Assembly (NCBI RefSeq): GCF_003939025.1
Contig: NZ_RQIH01000016.1
Span: 62,001 to 126,000 of the forward strand
Direction of reading: 5' to 3'
Source of the DNA: Rhizobium sophoriradicis
GTDB taxonomy: Bacteria; Pseudomonadota; Alphaproteobacteria; Rhizobiales; Rhizobiaceae
Length of the DNA: 64,000 nt
Each line of letters begins with the position of its first letter. Within the stretch, counting starts at the first letter, position 1. A program made the translations under genes and the position numbers. The notes under the pieces were generated by a model that saw only the letters and a program-made list of their open reading frames with translations, ran no database searches and was not told the origin of the DNA. Of this stretch, positions 35,068-44,024 are shown piece after piece.

Positions 35068-36273
35068 ATGACCGCGACAGCACCCTGGACAATCGAAAAG
35101 CCGACCGCCCTGCTCGTTCTTGCCGACGGCACGGTGATCGAAGGCAAGGGCATCGGCGCCACGGGCAAGGTCCAGGCCGAGGTCGTCTTCAACACGGCGC
35201 TGACCGGCTATGAAGAGATCATGACCGACCCTTCCTATCTCGGCCAGATCGTCACCTTCACTTTTCCCCATATCGGCAATATCGGCACCAATGATGAAGA
35301 CATCGAAGATCTGACGCCTGCCGCCCGCCACGGCGCCGTCGGCGTCATCTTCAAGGCCGACATCACCGAACCGTCGAACTACCGGGCCGCCAAACATCTC
35401 GACCAGTGGCTGAAGGCGCGCGGCATCATCGGTCTCTGCGGCATCGACACCCGCGCCCTGACCGCCTGGATCCGCGAGAACGGCGCTCCGAACGCAGTGA
35501 TCGCCCACGATCCGAACGGCGTCTTCGACATCGAGACGCTGAAGGCCGAAGCCAAGGCCTGGAGCGGGCTGGAAGGCCTCGACCTCGCCAAGATCGCCAC
35601 GTCGGGCCAATCCTCGCAATGGACCCAGACGCCGTGGATCTGGAATGAAGGTTACGGCGAGCTCGGTGCGGCCGATGCCAAGTATCATGTCGTCTGCCTC
35701 GACTACGGCGTCAAGCGCAACATTCTGCGCCTGTTTGCCGGCCTCGACTGCAAGGTGACCGTCGTGCCGGCGACAACGAGCGCCGAAGACGTGCTCGCCA
35801 TGCAGCCGGACGGTATCTTCCTGTCGAACGGCCCGGGCGATCCGGCGGCAACAGGCGAATATGCCGTGCCCGTGATCAAGACGCTTGTTAAGACCGATAT
35901 CCCGGTCTTCGGCATCTGCCTCGGCCATCAGATGCTTGGCCTCGCCCTCGGCGCCAAGACCGAGAAGATGCACCAGGGCCATCATGGCGCCAACCATCCC
36001 GTCAAGGATCACACGACCGGCAAGGTCGAAATCGTCTCGATGAACCATGGCTTCGCGCTCGACTCGAAGTCGCTGCCCGATGGCGTTGAAGAGACTCATA
36101 TATCGCTTTTCGACGGCACCAATTGCGGCCTGCGAGTCCTCGGCAAGCAGGTCTTCTCCGTCCAGCACCATCCGGAAGCCTCCCCCGGCCCGCAGGACAG
36201 CCACTATCTCTTCCGCCGCTTCATCAACATGGTGCGCGAGAAGAAGGGCGAACCGGCGCTCGCCGAGCGCTGA
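35068..36273 (+). CDS. carA: Carbamoyl-phosphate synthase small subunit
   Basis: The ATG at 35068 (MTATAPWTIEKPTALLVLAD) gives 401 aa; an ATG at 35062 is also in frame. The N-terminal domain has the FNTALTGYEEIMTDPSYLGQ pattern. The class I glutaminase carries the nucleophile Cys284 in FGICLGHQMLG and the HHPEASPGP histidine-glutamate pair. It hydrolyses glutamine and passes ammonia to CarB. carB is 13.5 kb away in the same orientation, as is usual in rhizobia where the two are split. Confidence 0.96.
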   Translation: MTATAPWTIEKPTALLVLADGTVIEGKGIGATGKVQAEVVFNTALTGYEEIMTDPSYLGQIVTFTFPHIGNIGTNDEDIEDLTPAARHGAVGVIFKADITEPSNYRAAKHLDQWLKARGIIGLCGIDTRALTAWIRENGAPNAVIAHDPNGVFDIETLKAEAKAWSGLEGLDLAKIATSGQSSQWTQTPWIWNEGYGELGAADAKYHVVCLDYGVKRNILRLFAGLDCKVTVVPATTSAEDVLAMQPDGIFLSNGPGDPAATGEYAVPVIKTLVKTDIPVFGICLGHQMLGLALGAKTEKMHQGHHGANHPVKDHTTGKVEIVSMNHGFALDSKSLPDGVEETHISLFDGTNCGLRVLGKQVFSVQHHPEASPGPQDSHYLFRRFINMVREKKGEPALAER

Positions 36274-36641
36274 TTTCAAGAACTGCCGATTTTCGCAAAG
36301 GCCCGCGAAACCGGCAGCCACCAACGTGATGTGGATTGCTTGCGGCGACGTCACATCGCCTGTGAGCGTAACGGTCTTGGCAGGGCATCTTTCGATCCTG
36401 ACATGACCTAGCCTCGCGGCGGATCGCACAGGCCCAGAAGAAAACAGTTCTAGGCAACCTGCTGCGATGTCCTAGACAAGCAGGAACAGAAAGAATGCGC
36501 GGTTTGGGGCGTGATCTTTCGTCGAGAACGACTGGGAGCGCCTTCCGCGCCACGCTTAGCCTCCAACCTCCCGCTATGTCATTGCCCTATTTACAACCCG
36601 TCCTATCTCTTGCGCGGGACGGTCAGCGAGAGAGGACGCGC
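36274..36641. other. Gap after carA, nothing found
   Basis: No gene, repeat or clear terminator is seen. It contains the promoter of the 437-aa gene. Confidence 0.4.
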
Positions 36642-37955
36642 ATGCCGATAGACAATGCGAGATTGGCGCCGATGCAGCCGGGTGTATCCGTGGAGGAGCT
36701 GAAGGCGGCTTTGGGGACGAGCTGGCAGGAGCCGGGCGTTCAGGCGGAAGGCTATTTGCATATCGAGGAGTTCGGCACGCGCATTACCGCCGATGGCAGG
36801 CTTGGCGAAGTTCATTTCCGTGCCCCCTTCGAACTTCCGCCTATCCATGGCGTCAGGATGGGAATGCCGGCCGAAGAGCTGCATCGGCTTTATCCCGTCG
36901 CCGAGCGCATCTCTGACGAGAGAGAGAAATACGGTTGGACCATGCTGAAGATGAACCTGTCGGATACGCTCATGCTCGGGGTAGGCATCAGAGAGGAAGT
37001 CGTCAGGATCATCAGCCTCACGGATCCGACAGCGGTCTATCCAGAGCGGCCCTATAAATATGCCGATCCCAACCTCACCGAGGCTTACGATCTGACGATG
37101 ACCGATCCTGTCGACCTCGCCCGCCGTCCCGAAAGCGGCTGGTGCTACGGCCGTCCGCCCGGCATCGATGCCAGGATATGGCCAGTCAGCACCACAAACG
37201 GTCTGCCGCTTCGCCACGCCTTCACGGTGAAACTGCCGCCGCAATATCGCACACTTGGCGATAATTACGTGGCGATCTCGCTCTTCGTCGACGAACAATG
37301 GGAGACGCTGCCGGCAAGGGAAAACGTGGCCGGAGGCGCGCGCCACGCCGATCCGCGCCGCTTCGACATCAAATACATGGACAACGAATACGTTCTCTTC
37401 TGGCTGACGGAAGAGGAGTTCGCTGCACCGCTTGGTGTGCCACCCACAATCGAGGGCGCCCCCGTCCCCGGCTGGCTCTCGAAATCGCCGCTTGAATATT
37501 TTGGAGAATTCAATCTGCCTAGAACTGTGGCCGAACAGCAGGCAAAGAACGTCTTTTCGCCCGGTGGACTTGCCGTCAACGAGCTTCTAGCGGCGACCCG
37601 GCCCCAAGACGGATGGAAAAACCTGCCGGGCCGCGAGGCGCTGGATTACGGCTGGCCGATCGAGATCACGCTGCGCGAAGGCGATCCGAATATTGGCAAG
37701 CCGGCGCGCGAATTCAGGCACCAAAACGAGCTCAGCGGCTATATCGTCGCATATTCGGAGGAAGGCCAGGAACAAGGACTGGAGCGCTTTCTGGACTGGC
37801 AAGCCCACCTTGGCGGCACGATGTTTCCGATGCAGGGGTATCCCGATTTCTCACCTTACTACATCGAGATCTCGGAAATCTTCGGCGGCTTCAATTTCGG
37901 CAACGGGGTCGCCCAGATCGATCTCAAGGAGATGAAGCTCGAATGGGCCTGCTGA
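36642..37955 (+). CDS. Hypothetical protein, 437 aa
   Basis: The ATG at 36642 (MPIDNARLAPMQPGVSVEEL) is preceded by GAGAGAGGA. No signal peptide or membrane helix is seen. The sequence is rich in aromatic residues with many beta-strand stretches. The N-terminal 110 residues (GVSVEELKAALGTSWQEPGV) look like a recurring immunity-type or SMI1-like fold, and the C-terminal half (EGQEQGLERFLDWQAHLGGT) has a conserved look, but I do not recognise the family. Its stop overlaps the start of the next small gene, so they form a pair. Confidence 0.6.
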   Translation: MPIDNARLAPMQPGVSVEELKAALGTSWQEPGVQAEGYLHIEEFGTRITADGRLGEVHFRAPFELPPIHGVRMGMPAEELHRLYPVAERISDEREKYGWTMLKMNLSDTLMLGVGIREEVVRIISLTDPTAVYPERPYKYADPNLTEAYDLTMTDPVDLARRPESGWCYGRPPGIDARIWPVSTTNGLPLRHAFTVKLPPQYRTLGDNYVAISLFVDEQWETLPARENVAGGARHADPRRFDIKYMDNEYVLFWLTEEEFAAPLGVPPTIEGAPVPGWLSKSPLEYFGEFNLPRTVAEQQAKNVFSPGGLAVNELLAATRPQDGWKNLPGREALDYGWPIEITLREGDPNIGKPAREFRHQNELSGYIVAYSEEGQEQGLERFLDWQAHLGGTMFPMQGYPDFSPYYIEISEIFGGFNFGNGVAQIDLKEMKLEWAC

Positions 37956-38182
37956 CGCTGGAGGGATGGGAAAACGGGAATGCCAAATTCATCCGCGATC
38001 GCGGCGGCATGGTGGGCAAAGCGACTCGTGTGGCCAAAGACAGCATCTCGAAAGCCGTGAACCCCTTTTGTGGATATCTTGTAGTCGAGGCAGAGACCGC
38101 CGAGGAAGTGGCGAGGCTGTTCGAGAACCACCCGCACATTACAGTCTTTCCGGGGGACGGCGTAGATATCTTCCTAAGCTGA
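37943..38182 (+). CDS. Small YCII-like protein, 79 aa
   Basis: The ATG at 37943 overlaps the end of the 437-aa gene by 13 bases. The product starts MGLLTLEGWENGNAKFIRDR. The second half (CGYLVVEAETAEEVARLFEN then HPHITVFPGDGVDIF) resembles the C-terminal strand-helix-strand of YCII-related proteins. The N-terminal half of that fold is missing or diverged, so it may be a truncated copy or a partner of the gene before it. Confidence 0.5.
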   Translation: MGLLTLEGWENGNAKFIRDRGGMVGKATRVAKDSISKAVNPFCGYLVVEAETAEEVARLFENHPHITVFPGDGVDIFLS

Positions 38183-38264
38183 ACGGCATCGTGGTCAGAA
38201 GCTGCGGCATCTAAGCTAACGGCTGTTTTGCGCCGAAAGCCGCCATTCCGCCCCATGCGGGTGA

Positions 38265-39374
38265 TTAGATCACGAATTCCTCCTCGTACGTCTGTGGCTC
38301 GGGAACGACCGTAACCTCCACCGGTACGATCCAATTGGCCGCGTAGCTCTCGCAGTCGGAACGCTGGAGGTCGGGCTGCACGCACCCCGCACCATCGATC
38401 GCGCGACATCGCAGTATGTATCGCCCCGCTTCTTCAGGGGTCCACATGTACTCCCACAAGCGCCATGCGAAGGGACGTTCTGTTTCGAGGAGCCTTCCCT
38501 CGCGCCAGCCCCTGCCATCTCCGGTGCAGACCTGCACCTGCCGGATAGGAGCCTCTCCGCTCCAGGCGGCTCCGAAAATCCGATACGGTTGGCCGGCGAC
38601 GAGACGCGCGCCCTGCACGGGACGCGCGATCTGCGCTTTGACCTCCATCTCCGCAAGCGGGACCAGCCTGGGTTCCCCGAGGCTGCGCTCCCAACGGAAA
38701 TAGTCGCGCGCCTGCCAGTAGCCAAGGAACGGTTGCTCCACAACCGTGATATGTGTGATCCACTTGACCCAAGCCATGCCGAACCAGCCACCCACGACCG
38801 CGCGTAGCGGGTAGCCGTGATCGCGCGTCAACGGCTCCTCGTTCATCGAATAGGCAAGGATCGTGCTGTCAGCGATGGCCTTCTCAAGCGGTAAGCTGCG
38901 CGCAAAAGCGATGGGGCCTGGAGAAGCCGTTTTCTTGTTCGTGTCGACGACGCCGCTGTCTGCGCCTACGAGCAGAACCTCACATGCGGTTCGCTTAACG
39001 CCCGCCATTTCTAAAATCTCGCGGAGAGGAACACCTGTCCACGCGGCATTGCCGACGGCTCCGTTCTGCCACTGCAACCCCTCCTTCGGCGGCACATAGT
39101 AGACGCGCCCGTTGCCTGCGCACTCGACGACGGCAGTGAAACTCGTGCTCCGCATCGCCTTGATGCTGTCGAGGTCGAGTTCGATCGGCCGCTCCACCGC
39201 CCCGCCAACGCGCAATCTCCAGTCTCGCGCATCGAGGTCCGGCGACGGGAAATGGTTTCGCACGAAGAACAGCTCGGTTGGGATCAGCCAATCGGAGAGT
39301 GATGCAAACGGAAACTCGATATTCTCAGGGGATTTCTGTCGAACTATTAGACTGGGTTGCTCTGGTGTCGGCAT
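38265..39374 (-). CDS. Sulfite oxidase family molybdoenzyme
   Basis: The start at 39374 (MPTPEQPSLIVRQKSPENIE), with GAGGACG upstream, gives 369 aa; the longer frame to 39554 lacks support. The molybdenum-ligand cysteine is Cys85 in VVECAGNGR. The Mo-cofactor domain has FFVRNHFPSPDLDARDW and LTRDHGYPLRAVVGGWFGMA. The C-terminal dimerisation domain has GAAWSGEAPIRQVQVCTGDG and WRLWEYMWTPEEAGRYILRC. There is no heme domain and no twin-arginine signal, so a cytoplasmic enzyme is predicted. The substrate is probably sulfite or a related oxyanion. No cytochrome partner lies next to it. Confidence 0.88.
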   Translation of the reverse strand: MPTPEQPSLIVRQKSPENIEFPFASLSDWLIPTELFFVRNHFPSPDLDARDWRLRVGGAVERPIELDLDSIKAMRSTSFTAVVECAGNGRVYYVPPKEGLQWQNGAVGNAAWTGVPLREILEMAGVKRTACEVLLVGADSGVVDTNKKTASPGPIAFARSLPLEKAIADSTILAYSMNEEPLTRDHGYPLRAVVGGWFGMAWVKWITHITVVEQPFLGYWQARDYFRWERSLGEPRLVPLAEMEVKAQIARPVQGARLVAGQPYRIFGAAWSGEAPIRQVQVCTGDGRGWREGRLLETERPFAWRLWEYMWTPEEAGRYILRCRAIDGAGCVQPDLQRSDCESYAANWIVPVEVTVVPEPQTYEEEFVI

Positions 39375-39799
39375 CGTCCTCGTTTCCCCTTTCAAGAGTA
39401 CAACGTTGGCACTCGGTCGCGCGAATTCCGGTTTGATCACACCGCCCCTCGCAATGCGTCTCTCGCGTTCCGTCCCCACTCTAGCACATACCGCAGGTTC
39501 CTCGGATCGACCTCGAACGGCAGCAAAGGGCCGGAATGCTGCTATGGGCCTCACGTCTCTTTCGCGCCCCCATAATGGTCATCGAGCCAGCGGTCGCTAT
39601 TGCTGCAAAGCGGACATAGTGCAGCGACAACATGGGTCGGTGTTGCGCCAACAGCAGTCCCTCGTCCGGATTCGCACAATGACCGCGCGCCATTTCATGG
39701 GCCGAGCCAGCGTTGCAGGAAGGTCGAGTTGCGACGCTGGCCCGAGGGCTGGTCGACGAGTTTGGTGCCTGTGGAGGCGACAACCCGCGCGAACGGAGC
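39375..39799. other. Gap between cyclase and sulfite oxidase-like gene
   Basis: No gene is supported. The minus-strand frame 39481-39870 has the arginine-, serine- and cysteine-rich look of non-coding repeated intergenic sequence. The right end is covered by the cyclase C-terminus. Confidence 0.4.
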
Positions 39800-42268
39800 C
39801 TACGATCCAGGCTTGTGACAAAGTCGATCGAGCGTGTCTCGAAGTGCGGCGGCGGCCTGATCGCGCTCATCGGTAGACATAAGCTCGGGCTCGGCTTCCA
39901 ATCTCAGGTGCGGCAGTTCGGTCCGGACAGTACGACGGCTGCGGACCAAATTTTCCTTCAGATCGACCACGCGATAGGTGGCGACCGGATAGGCTATTCC
40001 CTTTACGTGGACATGCCCCAGTTCCTCGCACTCGATCGTGTCCTTCACTTGCGCAAACGTCTCATAAGAAATGAGCACGGTGCCCGGCGACGCTTCCTGC
40101 TCAAGACGCGAGGCGAGATTCACGGCGCCGCCGATTATCGTGTAGTCCATCCGGTCCTCGCTGCCGAAGTTTCCCACAGTGCAGTAGTCTGTGTGAATGC
40201 CAATGCGGCAGCGCAGCGGTGTTTCAATTCCGATATCGCGCCAGATTTCGCCAAGCTCGCTCATTCGCTTTTGCATGGCGAGTGCCATCTGCACGCAGGC
40301 GAGCGCGTCATCCTTGACGCCGCGGGTTTCCGGATCGCCAAAAAACATCAGGATGGCGTCTCCGACATACTTGTCGATCGTCGCGCCGTGATCCGAAGCA
40401 ATCTTCGACATTTCCGTCAGATAGTGATTGAGGAGCTGTGTGAGATCCTCGGATTCCATTTTGTCCGTGGTTTCGGTGAAGCCGGCGATATCGGAGAAGC
40501 ATATCGTCAGCTTCTTCCGCTGGCTGGCGATCCTGACGTCCTGGCGGCCGGTGAATATGGAGTTATACACTTGCGGCGCCAGGTATTTCGCCAGCTTGCT
40601 GGAAAGCGCCTCGAGAGCTGCGGATTTCTCGGCGAGGTTTTCCTCCCGTTGCTTCAGCTCGGTGATGTCCGAGTAGACGGCCACCGTGCCACCAGCCGTG
40701 ATCCGCCGCTCGCTGATCATGATCCATCGTCCGTCGCGACGCCGCTGCACCGACGTTTCACCAGGGTTGCGATGCCGCGAAAGCCGCTCGGCAACCCACT
40801 CCTCGACTCGCCCCTCAGCATCCTTGATGTAGCCGCCTTCAGCGGACCGGCGCACAATCTGCTCGAATGTCGTGCCGGGTGTCATTTCCTCCAGACCGGC
40901 GTACAACAGCTCGCGGTAGCGGCTATTGCTCAGCACGAGCCTGTCCTCGCCATCGTAAAGAGCGAATCCTTCGGAGATGCTCTCGATGGCATCCACAAGC
41001 CGCTGGCGCGCTTCCGCAACTTCGCGCAGGCTGTTTTCCTCCACCTCGACCGCAGTGTCCCGGAACAGCCTGAGCGCCCCGGCCATGCGGCCGATTTCGT
41101 CGCCGCCGCCGGCGGGCATCTGCACATGCAGATTGCCGCCCGCGATGGCCAGCATGCTTTGGCTTACCTCTCCCAGACGGGCGAGAAGGCTGCGGTCGAC
41201 ATAGAGCCAGACAACTAGAACCGAACTCAGCAGGCTTAGAAGGGCGGAGCCAAGGACAATGCCGGTGCCGTAGCGCTGGACGACCGAGGCTTCGAGGGCG
41301 GACGCGGCGATCTCATGGTTTGCCTTTGCAACCAGGCGATCGACGGCCGCGGTAAGGTCGCGCGACAGTCGGCTGTTTTCAGCCAAAAGCTTTTCGCCCT
41401 GCGCAAGGACAGCAAACTCGTCCTGTCGTACCTTCGGGATCCCGTTCTCACCGTCGGTCAGCGACTTCAACTCGTCCAGCCGTTGTTGGAAGCGGGTCCG
41501 CAACTTTTCGTCGATCTCGGTGGAGACCGTTTCGAGTGCGGCGAGCGACCGGCGCAGCGGAAACAGGATCAGCTTCAGATCTCCCGGCGTCGGCGCGTTG
41601 GCAGTTTTGACCAGCGCGTCGTTGACTGCCGAGATCTCCTGTTGCGCCCTCTGCTGGGGGATGTAGGCCGCGATTGCCTTGACCAGGTCGCTCGTCGCCG
41701 CAGCACGCGTATCTGGTGGTGCGGCGGGATCAGCCACCGCTGCGCGCCATTGGGGAACCTTGGAGTTCATCACGACGATGCCGGGCGCGAGGAGACGCTG
41801 ACTTGCATTTGACGTGTCCGACAAGCGGCGCAGCAACTCCTCCTTGCGCTGAACCATGGTAAGGCGAACGGCCACAACATAGTCGAGAGCATCGAGGTTT
41901 CGTCGCAGACCAATCACGGCGTCTTCGATTTCCGTCACCGCCGTCGCGCTGAATGCGGTGCCTTTAAGTGCGGCGAGCAACTCTTCGAGACGCCGCATCT
42001 CGACTCCGATTGCAGCCGAGACCTGGTTGTGCTGAACCGTGCTGGTCGCCGCCAGAACTGACGGCGCGGTGGAGGCGACCCTCTCAGCCTGGCGCGACAA
42101 TTGGAGAGAGGCGAGCGCCGTCGGCACCCGTTCCTTGGTGATGCGATCGACCACGTCGCCGACCTGAAGGAAGGCATAGAGAGCTGCGGCGGTCGCGAGC
42201 ACCGCGAAGGTGCTGATGCCGAAGAAAGCGAGCAACAAGCGCCCGCGTATGCCGACGCGTTCAAACAT
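39800..42268 (-). CDS. Membrane adenylate/guanylate cyclase with HAMP and PAS domains
   Basis: Length is 822 aa. A membrane helix is at about 11-32, then a helical periplasmic sensor, then a second helix at about 335-355 (GSALLSLLSSVLVVWLYVDR). HAMP (LHVQMPAGGGDEIGRMAGAL) follows, then PAS (EGFALYDGEDRLVLSNSRYR). The class III cyclase domain has TICFSDIAGFTETTD (metal site), KYVGDAILMFFGDPE and IIGGAVNLASRLEQ. It makes cAMP or cGMP in response to an outside signal. It lies 83 bases downstream of a branched-chain amino acid binding protein gene on the same strand. Confidence 0.9.
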   Translation of the reverse strand: MFERVGIRGRLLLAFFGISTFAVLATAAALYAFLQVGDVVDRITKERVPTALASLQLSRQAERVASTAPSVLAATSTVQHNQVSAAIGVEMRRLEELLAALKGTAFSATAVTEIEDAVIGLRRNLDALDYVVAVRLTMVQRKEELLRRLSDTSNASQRLLAPGIVVMNSKVPQWRAAVADPAAPPDTRAAATSDLVKAIAAYIPQQRAQQEISAVNDALVKTANAPTPGDLKLILFPLRRSLAALETVSTEIDEKLRTRFQQRLDELKSLTDGENGIPKVRQDEFAVLAQGEKLLAENSRLSRDLTAAVDRLVAKANHEIAASALEASVVQRYGTGIVLGSALLSLLSSVLVVWLYVDRSLLARLGEVSQSMLAIAGGNLHVQMPAGGGDEIGRMAGALRLFRDTAVEVEENSLREVAEARQRLVDAIESISEGFALYDGEDRLVLSNSRYRELLYAGLEEMTPGTTFEQIVRRSAEGGYIKDAEGRVEEWVAERLSRHRNPGETSVQRRRDGRWIMISERRITAGGTVAVYSDITELKQREENLAEKSAALEALSSKLAKYLAPQVYNSIFTGRQDVRIASQRKKLTICFSDIAGFTETTDKMESEDLTQLLNHYLTEMSKIASDHGATIDKYVGDAILMFFGDPETRGVKDDALACVQMALAMQKRMSELGEIWRDIGIETPLRCRIGIHTDYCTVGNFGSEDRMDYTIIGGAVNLASRLEQEASPGTVLISYETFAQVKDTIECEELGHVHVKGIAYPVATYRVVDLKENLVRSRRTVRTELPHLRLEAEPELMSTDERDQAAAALRDTLDRLCHKPGS

Positions 42269-42351
42269 GGCGGCAACCGCGAGGTCTGGCTTGCGCAGCC
42301 ACCAAAGTCTGCACAGATTGGTCTAAAGCGATCCACCCGGCCGGCGGTTGA

Positions 42352-43449
42352 CTATTCCAGCGGCACGTATTCGCCACCCTTCCAGACATACCATATCCAG
42401 CTTTGAACGGTGAGGTCGCCCTTGTCGTCGAAATCGACCCGGCCCATTGCCGTTTCGAATTGATTACCTTGCATTGAGGCGATCACCTCTTGCGGCCCTA
42501 GAGAACCGGCCTTCTTCACCGCCTGCGACCAGACCTGGACGGCGGAGTAACTGAGCAGTGTGTAGCCTGCGGGCTCGAAATTCTCGGCACGGAAACGCTC
42601 GACGACTTGAGCCGCCTGAGGGACGCGCCGTGGGTCCGCGCTAAACGTGAAGAGCGTACCCTCGGCGGCAGATCCGGCGATCAGTGCAAAGTCCTCGCTC
42701 GCCATGCCATCGCCTGAGACGAGTTGAAGTGCGTAGGCGCGGTCTCGTGCAGCGCGAACCATAAGCGCGACCTCGGGCAAATATCCACCAACATACAACA
42801 CGGCGATGCCGGCGCCCTGTAACGCCGAGATCTCGGCCGTATAGTCGTTCTTCCCAGGGGTGAAGGCCTCGTAGATCGCTTCGGTGACACCCCGCTTATT
42901 CAACTGCTTTCTGGTCTCGTCGGCGAGCCCCTTCCCATAGGTAGTGTTGTCGTGAAGGATCGCTATTTTCTTGTCACCCCAGCGATCGGCCAAATAGTTG
43001 CCGGCGACCACCCCCTGCGCGTCGTCGCGACCAATGACGCGGAAAACATTGGCACGACCTTGTTCGGTCAGCAGCGGATTGGTCGAACCCGGTGAAATCT
43101 GTAGAATTCCCGCGGCCTCGTACACCTTGGATGCCGGGATCGAGGCCTGGGAACAGTAATGCCCGACGACGAGCACCACACCGTCGGCCACCAGTTTCTG
43201 GGCGGCCGCCACAGCCTGCTCGGGATCGCAAAAGTCGTCGACCGTGATGAGTTGCACCTGCTGCCCGAGCACGCCGCCAGTCGCATTGATGTCGGCCACC
43301 GCCATCTCTGTGCCGCGCTGCATCTGCTCCCCAATCCAGGCGAGCGGTCCTGTGACCGGGCCCGCCGCTCCGATCAGGATCTCCGCCCGCGCCAGACTGC
43401 CAAGCGAAACGACGAGCGCGACGATAGCTGCAGTAATGCTGCTGCGCAT
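42352..43449 (-). CDS. Branched-chain amino acid-type periplasmic binding protein
   Basis: Length is 365 aa with a signal peptide (about 1-22, ending ARAEIL). It has the Leu/Ile/Val-binding fold: IGAAGPVTGPLAWIGEQMQR, HYCSQASIPASKVYEAAGIL, KKIAILHDNTTYGKGLADET and GYTLLSYSAVQVWSQAVKKA. The usual permease and ATPase genes are not adjacent. The only co-oriented neighbour is the cyclase gene, so it may act as a receptor ligand carrier rather than a transport component. Confidence 0.88.
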   Translation of the reverse strand: MRSSITAAIVALVVSLGSLARAEILIGAAGPVTGPLAWIGEQMQRGTEMAVADINATGGVLGQQVQLITVDDFCDPEQAVAAAQKLVADGVVLVVGHYCSQASIPASKVYEAAGILQISPGSTNPLLTEQGRANVFRVIGRDDAQGVVAGNYLADRWGDKKIAILHDNTTYGKGLADETRKQLNKRGVTEAIYEAFTPGKNDYTAEISALQGAGIAVLYVGGYLPEVALMVRAARDRAYALQLVSGDGMASEDFALIAGSAAEGTLFTFSADPRRVPQAAQVVERFRAENFEPAGYTLLSYSAVQVWSQAVKKAGSLGPQEVIASMQGNQFETAMGRVDFDDKGDLTVQSWIWYVWKGGEYVPLE

Positions 43450-43688
43450 GGTGTACCTCCTTCACAGCTTACGCCAATTTAGTCCCCGCCGACAGCCCCC
43501 GCGCAGGCGCAGATCTCTCCGCCTTTCTGCAGCGCACTTGCCTCTTATACAGTCACGCTGGAACGCGACGGCTTCAGGAAGCGGTCGCCCCGAAATTCCA
43601 CTGACCGGACGTCTTCGCTTCCGTATTGACCTCAACCACACTTGAAGAATTACAAACGCCCCCAGACATCCGATGTAGGAGAAAAGGG

Positions 43689-44009
43689 ATGAGCGGAGCT
43701 TTCTATCGTGTCGATAAATTCGTCGTGCCGGCTGCGGCGCGCGAGGAATTTCTCGTCAAGGTGATGATGACCCACAAGCTGCTGGAGGCACAGGAGGGTT
43801 TCATCGATCACAGGGTACTGGAGCAGGTCGCCGGTCCCGGTGAATTCAATTTCGTCACCATTGCCGAATGGGAAAATACCGAGGTCGTCGAGCGTGCGCG
43901 GGCAGCCGTCGCCGCCGCCCACAAGGCCGCCAATTTCGATCCGCAGGAAATGTTTGCCCGTCTCGGCATTCGCGCCGATATCGCCGGCTACAAACCTGTC
44001 GCCGCTTAA
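43689..44009 (+). CDS. Antibiotic biosynthesis monooxygenase (ABM) domain protein
   Basis: The ATG at 43689 (MSGAFYRVDKFVVPAAAREE) is preceded by AGGAGAAAAGGG and gives 106 aa. The ABM pattern is FLVKVMMTHKLLEAQEGFID then NFVTIAEWENTEVVERARAA. Members are small dimers involved in quinone or heme oxidation; the precise substrate is unknown. It converges with the MATE gene, 15 bases apart. Confidence 0.8.
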   Translation: MSGAFYRVDKFVVPAAAREEFLVKVMMTHKLLEAQEGFIDHRVLEQVAGPGEFNFVTIAEWENTEVVERARAAVAAAHKAANFDPQEMFARLGIRADIAGYKPVAA

Positions 44010-44024
44010 GGCCGGACGGCTGGC

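Noticed and set aside
34969..36429. 486-aa minus frame over carA
   Set aside because: carA on + strand is certain and this frame has no domain.
39481..39870. 129-aa minus-strand ORF before the cyclase end
   Set aside because: Overlaps the cyclase C-terminus, rich in Arg/Ser/Cys as in repeated non-coding rhizobial sequence, no ribosome site.
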